Numbered from the stretch's first letter, positions 26,396-35,521 are shown. The stretch is DNA of 64,000 bases from Streptomyces sp. TLI_146 (GCF_002846415.1 NZ_PJMX01000001.1:1736001-1800000); one strand, 5' to 3'. Numbers and translations: made by a program. The notes: generated from the sequence alone by a model not told the origin.

Positions 26396-28307
26396 CCGCC
26401 GCCGACATCAGATGGAGCCGCAGCGCCAGCTGGATCTCCAGCGCTCGGGCCGGGCACTGCCAGTCCGGCCCGAGCAGCCTGCCTATCCGCTCCAGCCGCT
26501 GGGCCACCGTGTTCACATGGACGTGCAGGTCGTCCTTGGTGCGCGCCGGGCTCATCCCGCTCGCGAAGTACGCGTCGAGAGTGCGCACCAGATCGGTGCC
26601 GCGCCGTTCGTCGTAGGCCACGACCGCGCCGAGCGTCCGGTCGACGAAGCCCTCGATGTCCCGGGTGTCGGCGAGGAGCAGCCCGAGGAAGCCGAGGTCC
26701 TGGGCGGCCGCGCCCTCGCCGGGGCGGCCGAGCAGCCGCAGCGCCTCCAGGCAGCGACGCGCCTCCGCGTACGCCTCGGCTATCCGGCCGGGCCGGGCCG
26801 CCGGGGCTTCGACGGGGGCCGACGCGCCCACCGTGACCCGCTCGTGCAGGGCGCCGCCGAGCTGCTTGGCCAGCTGCCGGGCGACCTCGGCCGGGGTGTC
26901 GGCCGGGCCGAGCGGCAGCAGCAGCACGGTCCCGCCGTCGCGGGTCGCGGCCAGGCCGTGCCGGGTCGCCGCCAGATGCGCGGCGGCCGAGCCCATCCGC
27001 TGCCGGTCGGCGGTCTGCCGCTCCGCCGTGCCGTCCTCGGGGCTCTCGACGCGGGCGGCGAGGACCACATGCGGCGCGTCCAGGTCGGCGCGCAGCCGGG
27101 CGGCCCGGTCGCGCAGCAGCCGGGGGTCGCGGCCCGGCGCATCCAGCAGGTCGTCCAGGAGCTCGCCGCGCACCCGCTGTTCGGCCTCGCCCGCCGAGCG
27201 CCGGGCGAGCAGCAGCAGCGAGGTGACCATCGCGGCCCGCTCCAGGGTGCGGCGGTCCACCGGGTCGAGCGCCGGGTGGCCGCGCAGCACCAGCGCGCCC
27301 AGCACCTCGTCGCCCGCCGCGACCGTGGCCACCCAGTCCTGGCCGTCGCGGACCGCGTGGCCGTCCGTGCCGGTCAGCTCCAGGGCGGCGAAGGCCGCCG
27401 AGTCGGCGTCGGCGAACTCGACCGTGCCGTCCAGGACTTCGGAGACCGCGCTCGCCACGTCGTGCACCCCGCCGCCGCGCAGCACCAGTTCGCTGAGCCG
27501 GTCGTGGACCTCGGAGGCGCGCTCCAGGACCGCGCTGTGGTCCCGGATGATCTCGTTGGCTCGCTCCAGCTCGGCCAGTGCCGACCTGGTCTCGGCGAGC
27601 AGGTTGGCGGTGTCGATGGCGACGGCGGCGTGCGCGGCGAAGGAGCCGAGCAGGGCGATCTCCTCGCGTGCGAAGACCCTGCTGTGCCGGTCGGCGGCGA
27701 ACAGCACGCCGATCACACTGCTGCCGAGCATCAGCGGTACGCCGAGGATCGCGACCAGGCCCTCGTCGCGCACTCCGGTGTCGATGGCGCGGGTGTGCCG
27801 GAAACGCTCGTCGTCGAAGTAGCTCGACGTCACGTACGGTCTGGCGGTCTGGGCGACGAGGCCGCCGAGGCCCTCGCCCATGCCGAGCCGCAGCTGCTGG
27901 AAGCGCGCGGCCACCGACCCTTCGGTGACGCGCATATAAGTGTCGCCCGCCACCGGGTCGTTGAGGCTGAGGTAGGCGACCTCGGTGCCGAGGAGGGAGC
28001 GCGCGCGCTGCACGATCGCCCGCAGCACCGCGTCCAGATCGCGCAGCCCCGCGAGGTCGTGGGCGGTCTCGAAGAGCGCGGACAGCTCAGCCTCCCTGCG
28101 CCGTCGGCCCTCCAGGTCGGCGCGGACCCGCAGGGCGAGCTGCCGGGCGGCCTCCAGGGCGGCCAGCGCCTCGGGCCCCGCGCCGTCGGCACGGGCGAGC
28201 AGCGCGGGCCGGTCGTACGCCTCGGCCGCCGCGCCGCGCGCCAGAAGCTCCAGGTAAGGAGCCTCCGCGTACTCGGTGGACTGCGGGTGATCGTGGGACA
28301 TGTTCAC
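26385..28307 (-). CDS. GAF-domain PucR/CdaR-type transcriptional regulator
   Basis: 640-aa regulator. Residues ~60-215 form a GAF sensor domain (FETAHDLAGLRDLDAVLRAIVQ; VIGVLFAADRHSRVF). A helical linker, a CdaR-like middle region and a C-terminal PucR-type helix-turn-helix (ARTKDDLHVHVNTVAQRLERI) follow. Members typically sense a small metabolite and control adjacent catabolic or transport genes. It is convergent with the MHS transporter and lies upstream of, and on the same strand as, the 3-hydroxybutyrate dehydrogenase start (126-bp spacing between that gene's stop and this start). A local role over ketone-body or hydroxy-acid use is inferred. An ATG two codons downstream is an equally good start. 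Confidence 0.9.
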   Translation of the reverse strand: MNMSHDHPQSTEYAEAPYLELLARGAAAEAYDRPALLARADGAGPEALAALEAARQLALRVRADLEGRRRREAELSALFETAHDLAGLRDLDAVLRAIVQRARSLLGTEVAYLSLNDPVAGDTYMRVTEGSVAARFQQLRLGMGEGLGGLVAQTARPYVTSSYFDDERFRHTRAIDTGVRDEGLVAILGVPLMLGSSVIGVLFAADRHSRVFAREEIALLGSFAAHAAVAIDTANLLAETRSALAELERANEIIRDHSAVLERASEVHDRLSELVLRGGGVHDVASAVSEVLDGTVEFADADSAAFAALELTGTDGHAVRDGQDWVATVAAGDEVLGALVLRGHPALDPVDRRTLERAAMVTSLLLLARRSAGEAEQRVRGELLDDLLDAPGRDPRLLRDRAARLRADLDAPHVVLAARVESPEDGTAERQTADRQRMGSAAAHLAATRHGLAATRDGGTVLLLPLGPADTPAEVARQLAKQLGGALHERVTVGASAPVEAPAARPGRIAEAYAEARRCLEALRLLGRPGEGAAAQDLGFLGLLLADTRDIEGFVDRTLGAVVAYDERRGTDLVRTLDAYFASGMSPARTKDDLHVHVNTVAQRLERIGRLLGPDWQCPARALEIQLALRLHLMSAAVRR

Positions 28308-28432
28308 AGGGATACCTGCCGTACGGGCGGCCGCGCCAGCCCTGTGGACAACTGTTGGCAGGCGCCGGTCAAGGGGCGGAGGTGCGGTGGTGGTGCGGCG
28401 GCGGGCACCGCCCGGGGTGCGTGGCCGGTGCG

Positions 28433-29236
28433 TCAGTGCGCGGTCCAGCCGCCGTCCAGGGCGAGCGAGATGCCGGTGACGAAGGAGGTCTGCGGGGCGC
28501 AGAGGTAGGCGACGGCCTCGGCGACCTCGTCCGGCTCGACCAGCCGTTTGAGGGCCGAGTCCTTGAGGAGCACCTCGGTCAGGACGCGCTCCTCGGGGAT
28601 GCCGTGGGCGGCCGCCTGGTCGGCGATCTGCCGCTCGACGAGCGGGGTGCGGACATAGCCGGGGCTGACGCAGTTCGAGGTGACGCCGTGCGGGGCGCCT
28701 TCCAGGGCGGCGGTCTTCGAGAGCCCTTCGAGGCCGTGCTTGGCCGCGACATAGGCCGACTTGTACGCGGAGGCGCGCAGGCCGTGCACCGAGGAGATGT
28801 TGACGATGCGGCCCCAGCCCTGCCCGTACATGTGCGGCAGCGACCCTCTGATCAGCCGGAACGGCGCTTCCAACATCACCGTGAGGACGGTGTGGAACAC
28901 CTCGGGCGGGAACTGCTCGATGGGGCGCACGAGTTGCAGCCCGGCGTTGTTCACCAGGACGTCGGTGCCGGTGGCGGCCTGCTCTGCGGCTTCGAGGTCG
29001 GTCAGGTCCAGGACCAGCGGCTCTACGGATCCGGCGAGGCCCGCGCCCTGTCCGGCCAGGGCGTCGAGGCCTTCGGCGTCCCGGTCGACGGCCCGCACCT
29101 TGGCGCCGGCGGCCGCCAGGCGCAGGGCACAGGCCCGGCCGATGCCGCCGGCGGCCCCGGTGACCAGGGCGGTGCGGCCGCCCAGGTCGAGTGCGATGGA
29201 CGGGCGGACGGGACCAGGTGTGGTGGGCGTGGTCAT
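28433..29236 (-). CDS. 3-hydroxybutyrate dehydrogenase (SDR family)
   Basis: Classical short-chain dehydrogenase of ~267 aa predicted to interconvert (R)-3-hydroxybutyrate and acetoacetate with NAD. Visible motifs are cofactor loop TGAAGGIGRA, NNAG, catalytic Ser in NISSVHGLRAS, YVAAKHG (Tyr-x3-Lys), and the C-terminal SFVTGISLALDGGWTAH that is typical of HbdH/BdhA. Long SDR insert VERQIADQAAAHGIPEERVL also fits this subfamily. I chose ATG 29236 (MTTPTTPG); a longer reading to 29320 adds a non-homologous tail. It follows the PucR-like gene's locus on the same strand and probably works with the MHS transporter nearby in ketone-body or polyhydroxybutyrate-derived carbon use. Confidence 0.9.
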   Translation of the reverse strand: MTTPTTPGPVRPSIALDLGGRTALVTGAAGGIGRACALRLAAAGAKVRAVDRDAEGLDALAGQGAGLAGSVEPLVLDLTDLEAAEQAATGTDVLVNNAGLQLVRPIEQFPPEVFHTVLTVMLEAPFRLIRGSLPHMYGQGWGRIVNISSVHGLRASAYKSAYVAAKHGLEGLSKTAALEGAPHGVTSNCVSPGYVRTPLVERQIADQAAAHGIPEERVLTEVLLKDSALKRLVEPDEVAEAVAYLCAPQTSFVTGISLALDGGWTAH

Positions 29237-29292
29237 GTTCTCGACCCTAGGCAGTGCGGTGGCCCACCACCCATGTGGTCCGGGCCCACACT

Positions 29293-29772
29293 TCAGTGCT
29301 CGGTCATAGGCGCGAACCATGTCGGTTCATCGGTCATCGCCTGTTTGATCCGGAAGAGCGAGAACTCGTCCAGGCCCGGCAGCGCGTCGACCGGGAACCA
29401 GCCGACCTCCAGGGACTCGTCGTCGTTGACGCGCGCCTCGCCGCCCACGGCCCGGCACTTGAGGCAGATGTCCATGAACTGGCAGCGGTCGCCGTTGGGG
29501 TAGGTGACCGGGTGCAGCGCGTCCACCAGGACGACCTTCTCCACGACGCACCGCACGGCGGCCTCCTCGTACACCTCGCGCACGGCGGTCTCGGCGGGCT
29601 GCTCGCCGGGTTCCGGTATCCCGCCGATGATCGACCACTCGCCGGAGTCCACGCGTCGGCCGAGCAGCACCCGGCCCTCGTCGTCGAAGACGACGACGCT
29701 CACTCCCGGCAGGAACAGCAGCTGGTGGCCGGCCGAGGCCCGGATCTCGCGGATGAAGTCAGGTGTCGCCAT
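29293..29772 (-). CDS. Nudix hydrolase
   Basis: 159-aa Nudix-fold hydrolase of nucleoside-diphosphate-linked substrates. The Nudix box reads GGIPEPGEQPAETAVREVYEEAAV, following GX5EX7REUXEEXGU except that the final Gly is Ala. The flanking strands GVSVVVFDDEGRVLLGRR and a C-terminal DDESLEVGWFPVDALP match the MutT-like group. The specific substrate cannot be told. Its stop lies 57 bp from the SDR start, and its own start is 11 bp from the lnt stop on the same strand, so it may be co-transcribed with lnt. Confidence 0.92.
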   Translation of the reverse strand: MATPDFIREIRASAGHQLLFLPGVSVVVFDDEGRVLLGRRVDSGEWSIIGGIPEPGEQPAETAVREVYEEAAVRCVVEKVVLVDALHPVTYPNGDRCQFMDICLKCRAVGGEARVNDDESLEVGWFPVDALPGLDEFSLFRIKQAMTDEPTWFAPMTEH

Positions 29773-29782
29773 ACCTTCGACC

Positions 29783-31432
29783 CTACGAGACCGCGGCCCC
29801 GGCAGGAGTCGCGGCGTCGGTCTGCGGGGCGCGACGCGCGCGTACGGTACGGCTCACCGCCCAGCCGAGGCCCGCCGCCGCGAGCGCCACCAGGGTCCAC
29901 TCGGGCGCGGTGGCGAGCCGGGTCGCCGGGGTCTCGGAGGAGCGCAGCGGCACCTTGGCGACGAGCGAGTCGGGCGTGAACATCCTGGTCTTCTGGACGA
30001 CTTCCCCGTCGGGCATGATCACCGCGCTGACCCCGCTGGTGACCGGGACGGTGACGGTCCGGCTGTGCTCGACCGCGCGCACGCGAGACATGGCGAGCTG
30101 CTGGTAGGTCATCTCGCTGCGGTCGAAGGTCGCGTTGTTGCTCGGTACGGAGAGGATCTGCGCGCCATGGGTGACGGTGTCGCGCACGGCCCAGTCGAAC
30201 GCCGCCTCGTAGCAGGTGGCGATGCCGACCTTGGTGCCCGCCATGTCGAACACACCGGGCTCGGTGCCGCGGCTGAAGTCCTGGCGGACCATGGAGACAT
30301 AGCCCGGGCCGAACTGCTTGATGAGGCCGCGCAGCGGGATGTACTCGCCGAAGGGCTGGATCTGCCGCTTGTCGTAGGTGGCTCCGGGGCCCGTCCTCGG
30401 GTCCCACAGGACCTGCTCGTTGAAGAGCCGTCCGTCGGGGCGCTCGACGACCGCGCCCACCGAGATGGGCGCGCCGATCGCCCTGGCGGCCCGGTCGATG
30501 TCGGTGTACGCCTGGGCGTCGGTGTACGGGTCGACGTCCGAGGAGTTCTCCGGCCAGAGCACGAAGTCGGGCTTGGCGGCCTTGCCCGCCTTGACCCGGT
30601 CGGCGAGCCGCAGGGTCTCCTTCACGTGGTAGTTGAGCACCGCGCGGCGCTGCTCGTTGAAGTCCAGGCCCAGGCGCGGCACATTGCCCTGGATCACGGC
30701 GACGGTGGCGGTGCCGTGCTCGGCCGCGTCGCTGACCAGCGGGGTCGCGGCGAAGGCGGCGACGAGCGGGGCGAGCAGGGTGGCCAGGGCGGCGGCCGCG
30801 GCCCCCTTGCGTACGACACCGGTGGCGCGCAGGCGCAGCGCCTGGCGCACGCACTCGTACAGCCCGAAGCCGCAGAGCACGACGGCGAAGCCGAGGACGG
30901 GCGTGCCGCCCAGGGCGGCGAGCGGCAGGAACACCCCGTCCGCCTGGCCGAAGGCGAGCTTGCCCCAGGGGAAGCCGCCGAACGGCACGCGCGCGCGTGC
31001 CGCCTCGGAGGCGATCCACAGGGCCGCGCCCCACACCGGCCAGCCGGGCAGCCGCGAGACCACCGCGATCCCGGCGCCGGCGGCGGCGACCCCGATCGCC
31101 TCGATGGCCGCCAGGGCCAGCCACGGGCCGGGGCCGACCTCCACGCCCGTCCAGACGAGCAGCGGCAGCAGGAAGCCGAGCCCGAAGAGGTAGCCGAGGC
31201 CGGCTCCGGCCTTCCAGGTCCGCCCGCGCAGACACCAGCCGAACAGCGCGAACGCGGGCACCGCCAGCCACCACAGGGGCCGGGGCGGGAAGCTCAGGTA
31301 GAGGAGCACACCGGACAGCGCGGCCGTCGCGGGCCGTACGAGCCGGTGCAGCAGCCGACGGCCGCGCGAGGCGGTGGCGGGCTGCGGTTCGAGCTGCTCT
31401 GGCTCGGCTGTGGGGGTGGTGGTCGTGCTCAC
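29783..31432 (-). CDS. lnt: Apolipoprotein N-acyltransferase
   Basis: Integral membrane enzyme that N-acylates the lipid-modified cysteine of lipoproteins. About six hydrophobic segments fill the first ~230 residues, followed by a nitrilase-like domain. Catalytic residues are visible as Glu in LWPENSS, Lys in TYDKRQIQPFGEYIPLR and Cys ~407 in VGIATCYEAAFDW. A last membrane segment lies near the C-terminus. I chose GTG 31432 (VSTTTTPTAEPEQ); the open frame extends to 31615 but that part has no coding character. Streptomyces commonly carries more than one Lnt homologue, and this one is not paired with a polyprenol-phosphate mannose synthase domain. Confidence 0.92.
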   Translation of the reverse strand: MSTTTTPTAEPEQLEPQPATASRGRRLLHRLVRPATAALSGVLLYLSFPPRPLWWLAVPAFALFGWCLRGRTWKAGAGLGYLFGLGFLLPLLVWTGVEVGPGPWLALAAIEAIGVAAAGAGIAVVSRLPGWPVWGAALWIASEAARARVPFGGFPWGKLAFGQADGVFLPLAALGGTPVLGFAVVLCGFGLYECVRQALRLRATGVVRKGAAAAALATLLAPLVAAFAATPLVSDAAEHGTATVAVIQGNVPRLGLDFNEQRRAVLNYHVKETLRLADRVKAGKAAKPDFVLWPENSSDVDPYTDAQAYTDIDRAARAIGAPISVGAVVERPDGRLFNEQVLWDPRTGPGATYDKRQIQPFGEYIPLRGLIKQFGPGYVSMVRQDFSRGTEPGVFDMAGTKVGIATCYEAAFDWAVRDTVTHGAQILSVPSNNATFDRSEMTYQQLAMSRVRAVEHSRTVTVPVTSGVSAVIMPDGEVVQKTRMFTPDSLVAKVPLRSSETPATRLATAPEWTLVALAAAGLGWAVSRTVRARRAPQTDAATPAGAAVS

Positions 31433-31654
31433 CCGGCGGAGTCTACGGCCGCGGGCTGTGCCTGTGTCAGACCGGTTCGTACAGTAACCGTCCATATGCG
31501 CACGATCACCGTCGTTGTGCGGGCGATTGCTACGTCCGTACGCGTACGGGTGTCGGAGCGGACCGCAGCCGGAACGTTTCCGCACGATCTGTACCCAGAT
31601 CGTGTCCGGTCCCACTACGGTGTGCGAAGTCCGTCAGACGGCCGGGGGGCGGGG

Positions 31655-32716
31655 ATGAGCGCATCGACAGGCCGGTCCGCCGCACCCGAGCGCCGGGCCG
31701 GGCCCGATCTCGTCGGCGTCCTGGTGCTGGGCACCTGCGCCGGCTGGTCGCTGGTCGCGGCGGCGGGGCGGGAGGCCCGGCCGGAGGGCGTGCTCCTCGC
31801 GGTGCTCGCGGTGGCCGCCGGGTACGCGCTGGGCCGGATCAGCGGCAGTCTGGTGCCCGTGGCGGCCGCGACCTGCGCCGCGACCGCGGGCCTGCTCCTG
31901 GCGTACGCCTCCAGGGACGGCGTCCCCGGCGCCACCGTGGACCCGCTCCCGGGCCACATCGGGGTCTCGGCCGCACTTCCCGCACTCGCGGCGGGTGCGG
32001 CCTGCTGCGGCGCCTGGGCGGCCGGTACGGCGGTCGTCCGCCTCGCGCTGCGGCTGCTCGCCGTGGGGTGCGCGGGCACGGCCCTCGCGCTGGGCTCGGC
32101 GGCGGGCTGCGCGGCGGCGCTCGGCGTACTGCTGTGCTCCCTGGCGGCGGCCCGGATGCGGCACCGGACGGTGGGCCTCGCGGGGCTCGCCGCGGTCGCC
32201 GCGCTGGTCGCGGTCGGGTCGGTCGCCGTGGCCGAGGACGTGCTGCCCGACGGGCTCACCGTCTCCTTGGAGGGCCAGCTCACGCCGGAGCGCGTGCTGC
32301 TGTGGCGGGACGCGGTGGAGCTGGCCGAGGAGCATCCCGTACGGGGAACCGGGCCGGACCGGTTCGGCGGCCTGAGCCCCGTGGCGCGGCAGTCCCCGGT
32401 CGCCGCCGGCAAGCCGCACTCCGCCCTGCTCCAGCAGGCGGCCGAGCAGGGCGCGGTGGGAGCCACGCTGCTCGGGGCCACCTACGGCTGGATCCTGTAC
32501 GCGCTGTGGCGCTCGCCCCGGCGCACGCCCGTCGTCCTCACGGCGGGGGCCGCGCTCACCGCGCTGGCCGCGTTCGCCTGCGTCGGCAACGCGCTGAGCT
32601 TCACCCCGGTGACGATGGGCGCGGGCCTGCTGGCGGGCCTGGCCACGGCACGGCCGCCGGGGGACGGGCAGCAGGAGGCGGAGCGGGGTGTGGAGGTCGT
32701 GCACGCGCGGGGGTGA
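31655..32716 (+). CDS. O-antigen ligase-like polytopic membrane protein
   Basis: 353-aa protein with about eight to ten hydrophobic segments from ATG 31655. The most conserved stretch is the periplasmic loop ALRDAVEL-like WRDAVELAEEHPVRGTGPDRFGG followed by HSALLQQAAEQGAVGATLLG. This is the Wzy_C/O-antigen ligase signature (RxxxW...PxxGxGxxxF...HnxxLq). The length is somewhat short for the family. It may join or polymerise a cell-surface glycan; no glycan genes adjoin it. It diverges from lnt across 222 bp and is followed by the palindromic repeats at 32724-32794. Confidence 0.82.
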   Translation: MSASTGRSAAPERRAGPDLVGVLVLGTCAGWSLVAAAGREARPEGVLLAVLAVAAGYALGRISGSLVPVAAATCAATAGLLLAYASRDGVPGATVDPLPGHIGVSAALPALAAGAACCGAWAAGTAVVRLALRLLAVGCAGTALALGSAAGCAAALGVLLCSLAAARMRHRTVGLAGLAAVAALVAVGSVAVAEDVLPDGLTVSLEGQLTPERVLLWRDAVELAEEHPVRGTGPDRFGGLSPVARQSPVAAGKPHSALLQQAAEQGAVGATLLGATYGWILYALWRSPRRTPVVLTAGAALTALAAFACVGNALSFTPVTMGAGLLAGLATARPPGDGQQEAERGVEVVHARG

Positions 32717-32723
32717 GCGAGCC

Positions 32724-32794
32724 TACGCGCGCGTGGGTGGTGGTGAGGTCTACGCGCGCGTAGGTGAGGAGGAAGGCGTACGCGCGCGTGGGTG
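32724..32794. repeat. Three direct copies of a palindromic 16-mer (TACGCGCGCGTRGGTG)
   Basis: Copies start at 32724, 32751 and 32779, spaced 27 and 28 bp. The core TACGCGCGCGTA is self-complementary (perfect in copy 2). They fill the 93-bp gap between convergent genes, so they may be stacked terminator hairpins, a protein-binding array or a small satellite. A weaker related ACGCGCGG lies at 32703. Confidence 0.8.
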
Positions 32795-32809
32795 ACGGCA
32801 GTGAGGTGA

Positions 32810-33388
32810 TCAGGCCTCGACGTGCTTGGTGGCGCCCAGCAGGCGCAGACGGTCGCGGATGACGCGGACCGCCGCCTCGGCGTCGTCCACCGTCACGGTG
32901 AAGACACGGCCGTCGCCGAGCCGCAGCACCAGGCCCTCGCCTCGGCGTACGACGACCGCGGTGCCCTTCTCGGGGCGCCAGCGGTAGCCCCAGCCGCCCC
33001 ACTGGCGCGGGGTGACGCGGGGCGCGAAGTCCGCGCCCACCACGTCGTCGAGCGGGATCCGGCGGCGCGGCAGACCGATGTGGCCGCAGCGCACTTCGAG
33101 GGAGTCGTCATCGACCTTCACGGCCACATGGACGAAGGCGAGCGTTCCGTAGATCACCAGGAGCCCGGCCGCGACGCAGCCGATCACCGACATCAGCAGC
33201 GGGGCGATGCCGGACGTCCAATTGGAGTCGACGGCGAGCTCGACGCCGAGCGCCACACAGGCCGCGCCACCGGCGGCGAGCAGCCATTGGACGCGGTTGG
33301 TCGCGCGACCGGTCCAGAGCGCCGGCTGCGGGGCGAGCGCCGGAGCGCCACTGTCGCGCGCCGGGGGCTCGGGGGGAATTTCCCTCAT
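32810..33388 (-). CDS. Membrane protein with PH-like domain
   Basis: 192 aa from ATG 33388; the open frame runs further upstream without coding character. The N-terminal ~45 residues are Pro-rich and cytoplasmic. Two membrane segments follow at ~35-100 (WLLAAGGAACVALGVELAV; SVIGCVAAGLLVIYGTLAFVHV). Then comes a small domain with VKVDDDSLEVRCGHIGLPRRRIPLDDVVGADF and GWGYRW-type tryptophan-rich motif, characteristic of bacterial PH/DUF3093-like membrane proteins of actinobacteria. Function unknown. It converges on the O-antigen-ligase-like gene and lies 66 bp from the next gene's stop on the same strand. Confidence 0.85.
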   Translation of the reverse strand: MREIPPEPPARDSGAPALAPQPALWTGRATNRVQWLLAAGGAACVALGVELAVDSNWTSGIAPLLMSVIGCVAAGLLVIYGTLAFVHVAVKVDDDSLEVRCGHIGLPRRRIPLDDVVGADFAPRVTPRQWGGWGYRWRPEKGTAVVVRRGEGLVLRLGDGRVFTVTVDDAEAAVRVIRDRLRLLGATKHVEA

Positions 33389-33454
33389 GCCTAGCAGACT
33401 ACTCAGAATCCACAGAAGCGGCAGTGACCCCACTCTCAGTGAGCGGGGCCACGT

Positions 33455-34240
33455 TCAGTGAGCGGGCGTGACCGCCTGGAGGAGCAGGCCTTCCGGGTAG
33501 CCGAGCGCGGGGTCGGGAAGCGTGGCGGTCCTGCCGCTGAGCAGCACGGTCACGCTGCCGGTGGGCGCCGCGCCGGGGGCGGCTTCCGCGCCGACCCGGC
33601 GCAGCGCCTGGGCGGCGACGGCCGACGCGCTGCCGTACAGACCGGGCGCGGACAGACCCGGCCGGCGCACAGCGGCTCGTACCCGCTCGGCGACGAGTTC
33701 GTAATGGGTGCAGCCCAGGACGACGTCCCTTACATCCCGGGGGGTCCGCTCGGCCGCCGCGGCGATGGCCAGCTCGATGGCGGGCTCGTCGCCGTGCTCG
33801 ATCGCGTCCGCGAGCCCCGGGCAGGGGACCTCGGTGACCTCGACGCCCTCGGCGAACTCACGGATCAGCCCGCGCTGGTAGGGGCTGCCGGTGGTGGCCG
33901 GAGTGGCCCAGATGGCGACGGGTCCGCCACCGGCGGCGGCCGGCTTGATCGCCGGTACGGTCCCGATCACGGGGATCCGCGGCTCCAGTTCGGCGCGCAG
34001 CGCCACAAGGGCGTGCACCGAGGCGGTGTTGCAGGCCACGATCAGGGCGTCCGGACCGAGCTCGGCGGCGGCGCGCGCCACGGCGAGCGCGCGCTCGGTG
34101 ACCTCCTCTGGCGTGTGCGGACCCCACGGCATGGTGTCCGGGGCGGAGGAGAGGACGAGGTCGGCGTCCGGCCGCAGCCGGCGCACGGCGGCGGCGGCCG
34201 CCAGCAGGCCGATTCCGGAGTCCATGAGCGCGATCTTCAC
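33455..34240 (-). CDS. Aspartate/glutamate racemase-family protein (MurI-like)
   Basis: 261 aa from GTG 34240 (VKIALMDSGIG). The cofactor-independent Asp/Glu racemase fold is recognisable by its two catalytic cysteines: VACNTASVHAL and DVVLGCTHYELV, plus the opening MDSGIGLL. Glutamate racemase would supply D-Glu for peptidoglycan. Motifs around the first half (SSAPDTMPWGPHTPEE in place of the usual GDTARVPYG) differ from housekeeping MurI, so this is probably a divergent paralogue and the substrate may differ. The reading can extend upstream to 34486 but without homologous sequence. Confidence 0.85.
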   Translation of the reverse strand: MKIALMDSGIGLLAAAAAVRRLRPDADLVLSSAPDTMPWGPHTPEEVTERALAVARAAAELGPDALIVACNTASVHALVALRAELEPRIPVIGTVPAIKPAAAGGGPVAIWATPATTGSPYQRGLIREFAEGVEVTEVPCPGLADAIEHGDEPAIELAIAAAAERTPRDVRDVVLGCTHYELVAERVRAAVRRPGLSAPGLYGSASAVAAQALRRVGAEAAPGAAPTGSVTVLLSGRTATLPDPALGYPEGLLLQAVTPAH

Positions 34241-34298
34241 CCGGTCACCATAGTCGACCGCCCTTGCGCACCCGCCCAGGTGGTGCAGACTGCGGCGG

Positions 34299-35474
34299 AT
34301 GAGCGCCCTCGCATGGATCGCCGTGGTGTCACTGGCCTGCTGGCTCTGGCTGCTGCTCGGACAGGGCTTCTTCTGGCGGACGGACCAGCGTCTGCCCGAC
34401 CGTTCCGCCCCGGTGGACTGGCCGTATGTCGCCGTCGTCGTACCGGCCAGGGACGAGGCGCAGGTACTGCCGCGCAGCCTGCCCACGCTGCTCGCCCAGG
34501 ACTATCCGGGCGAGGCGGAGATCTTCCTGGTCGACGACGGCAGTTCGGACGGCACGGGTGAGCTGGCGCGGGCGCTGGCCGCGCGGGAGGAGTGCGCGCT
34601 GCCGCTGACCGTGGTCGAGCCGGGCGAGCCGGAGCCCGGCTGGACCGGGAAGCTGTGGGCGCTGCGCCAGGGCATCGCGCTGGCCCGCGCGCGCGAGCCC
34701 GAATACCTGCTGCTCACCGACGCCGACATCGCCCATGAGCCGGACAGCCTGCGGGAGTTGGTGGCCGCCGCCCGCTCCAACGGGCTCGACCTGGTGTCGC
34801 AGATGGCGCGGCTGCGCGTGGCGAGCGGCTGGGAGCGGCTGGTGGTGCCGGCCTTCGTCTACTTCTTCGCGCAGCTGTACCCCTTCCGCTGGATCAACAC
34901 CCCCAGGGCGCGCACGGCGGCCGCCGCGGGCGGCTGCGTCCTGCTGCGGACGGAGGCCGCCGAGCGGGCGCGGATTCCGGAGTCGGTGCGACAGGCGGTC
35001 ATCGACGACGTGTCGGTGGCGCGCGCGGTGAGCCGCTCGGGCGGGCGGATCTGGCTCGGCCTCGCGGAGCGCGTCGACAGCGTGCGCCCCTATCCGCGCC
35101 TCGCCGACCTGTGGCGCATGGTCGCGCGCAGCGCCTACGCCCAGCTGCGGCACAGCCCGGCCCTGCTGCTCGGGACGGTGGCGGGGCTCGCGCTCATCTA
35201 CCTCGCTCCCCCGGTCGCGCTCTTCGCCGGGATGGCGCGGGACGACTCCGTGGCGGGCTGGGCGGGCGGGCTGGCGTGGCTGGTGATGGCCGGGACGTAC
35301 GTACCGATGCTGCGGTACTACCGGCAGCCGCTGCTGCTCGCGCCGCTGCTGCCGTTCACCGCGCTGCTGTACCTGCTGATGACGGTGGACTCCGCCGTCC
35401 AGCACTACCGGGGGCGCGGGGCCGCGTGGAAGGGGCGCACGTATGCGCGCCCGGAGGCGACACCGGACCGGTGA
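34299..35474 (+). CDS. Family 2 glycosyltransferase, HpnB-like
   Basis: 391-aa membrane-associated glycosyltransferase. A leading transmembrane helix (residues ~4-22) precedes a GT-A domain with VVVPARDEAQVLPRSLPTLL, DDGSSDGTGE and the DAD metal motif in LLTDADIAHEP. The acceptor region has QMARLRVASGWERLVVPAFVYFFAQLYPF, and several C-terminal membrane helices follow. This layout matches the hopanoid-locus HpnB-like glycosyltransferases, although no hopanoid genes adjoin it. It diverges from the racemase-like gene with only 58 bp between starts, so their promoters must overlap. Confidence 0.9.
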   Translation: MSALAWIAVVSLACWLWLLLGQGFFWRTDQRLPDRSAPVDWPYVAVVVPARDEAQVLPRSLPTLLAQDYPGEAEIFLVDDGSSDGTGELARALAAREECALPLTVVEPGEPEPGWTGKLWALRQGIALARAREPEYLLLTDADIAHEPDSLRELVAAARSNGLDLVSQMARLRVASGWERLVVPAFVYFFAQLYPFRWINTPRARTAAAAGGCVLLRTEAAERARIPESVRQAVIDDVSVARAVSRSGGRIWLGLAERVDSVRPYPRLADLWRMVARSAYAQLRHSPALLLGTVAGLALIYLAPPVALFAGMARDDSVAGWAGGLAWLVMAGTYVPMLRYYRQPLLLAPLLPFTALLYLLMTVDSAVQHYRGRGAAWKGRTYARPEATPDR

Positions 35475-35476
35475 GC

Positions 35477-35521
35477 CGGTTCGGGCCGCCTCGCTCCAGC
35501 TCGCCGCGGCCGCCCGAACCG
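35477..35521. terminator. Hairpin between convergent genes
   Basis: A 10-bp stem CGGTTCGGGC / GCCCGAACCG (35477-35486 with 35512-35521) encloses a GC-rich loop with further pairing. It lies 3 bp after the glycosyltransferase stop and 15 bp before the TerD gene stop, so it can serve both. Confidence 0.7.

Noticed and set aside
31433..31615. N-terminal extension of Lnt
   Set aside because: Open frame continues but the residues are not Lnt-like and overlap the divergent promoter region; GTG 31432 gives the expected protein.
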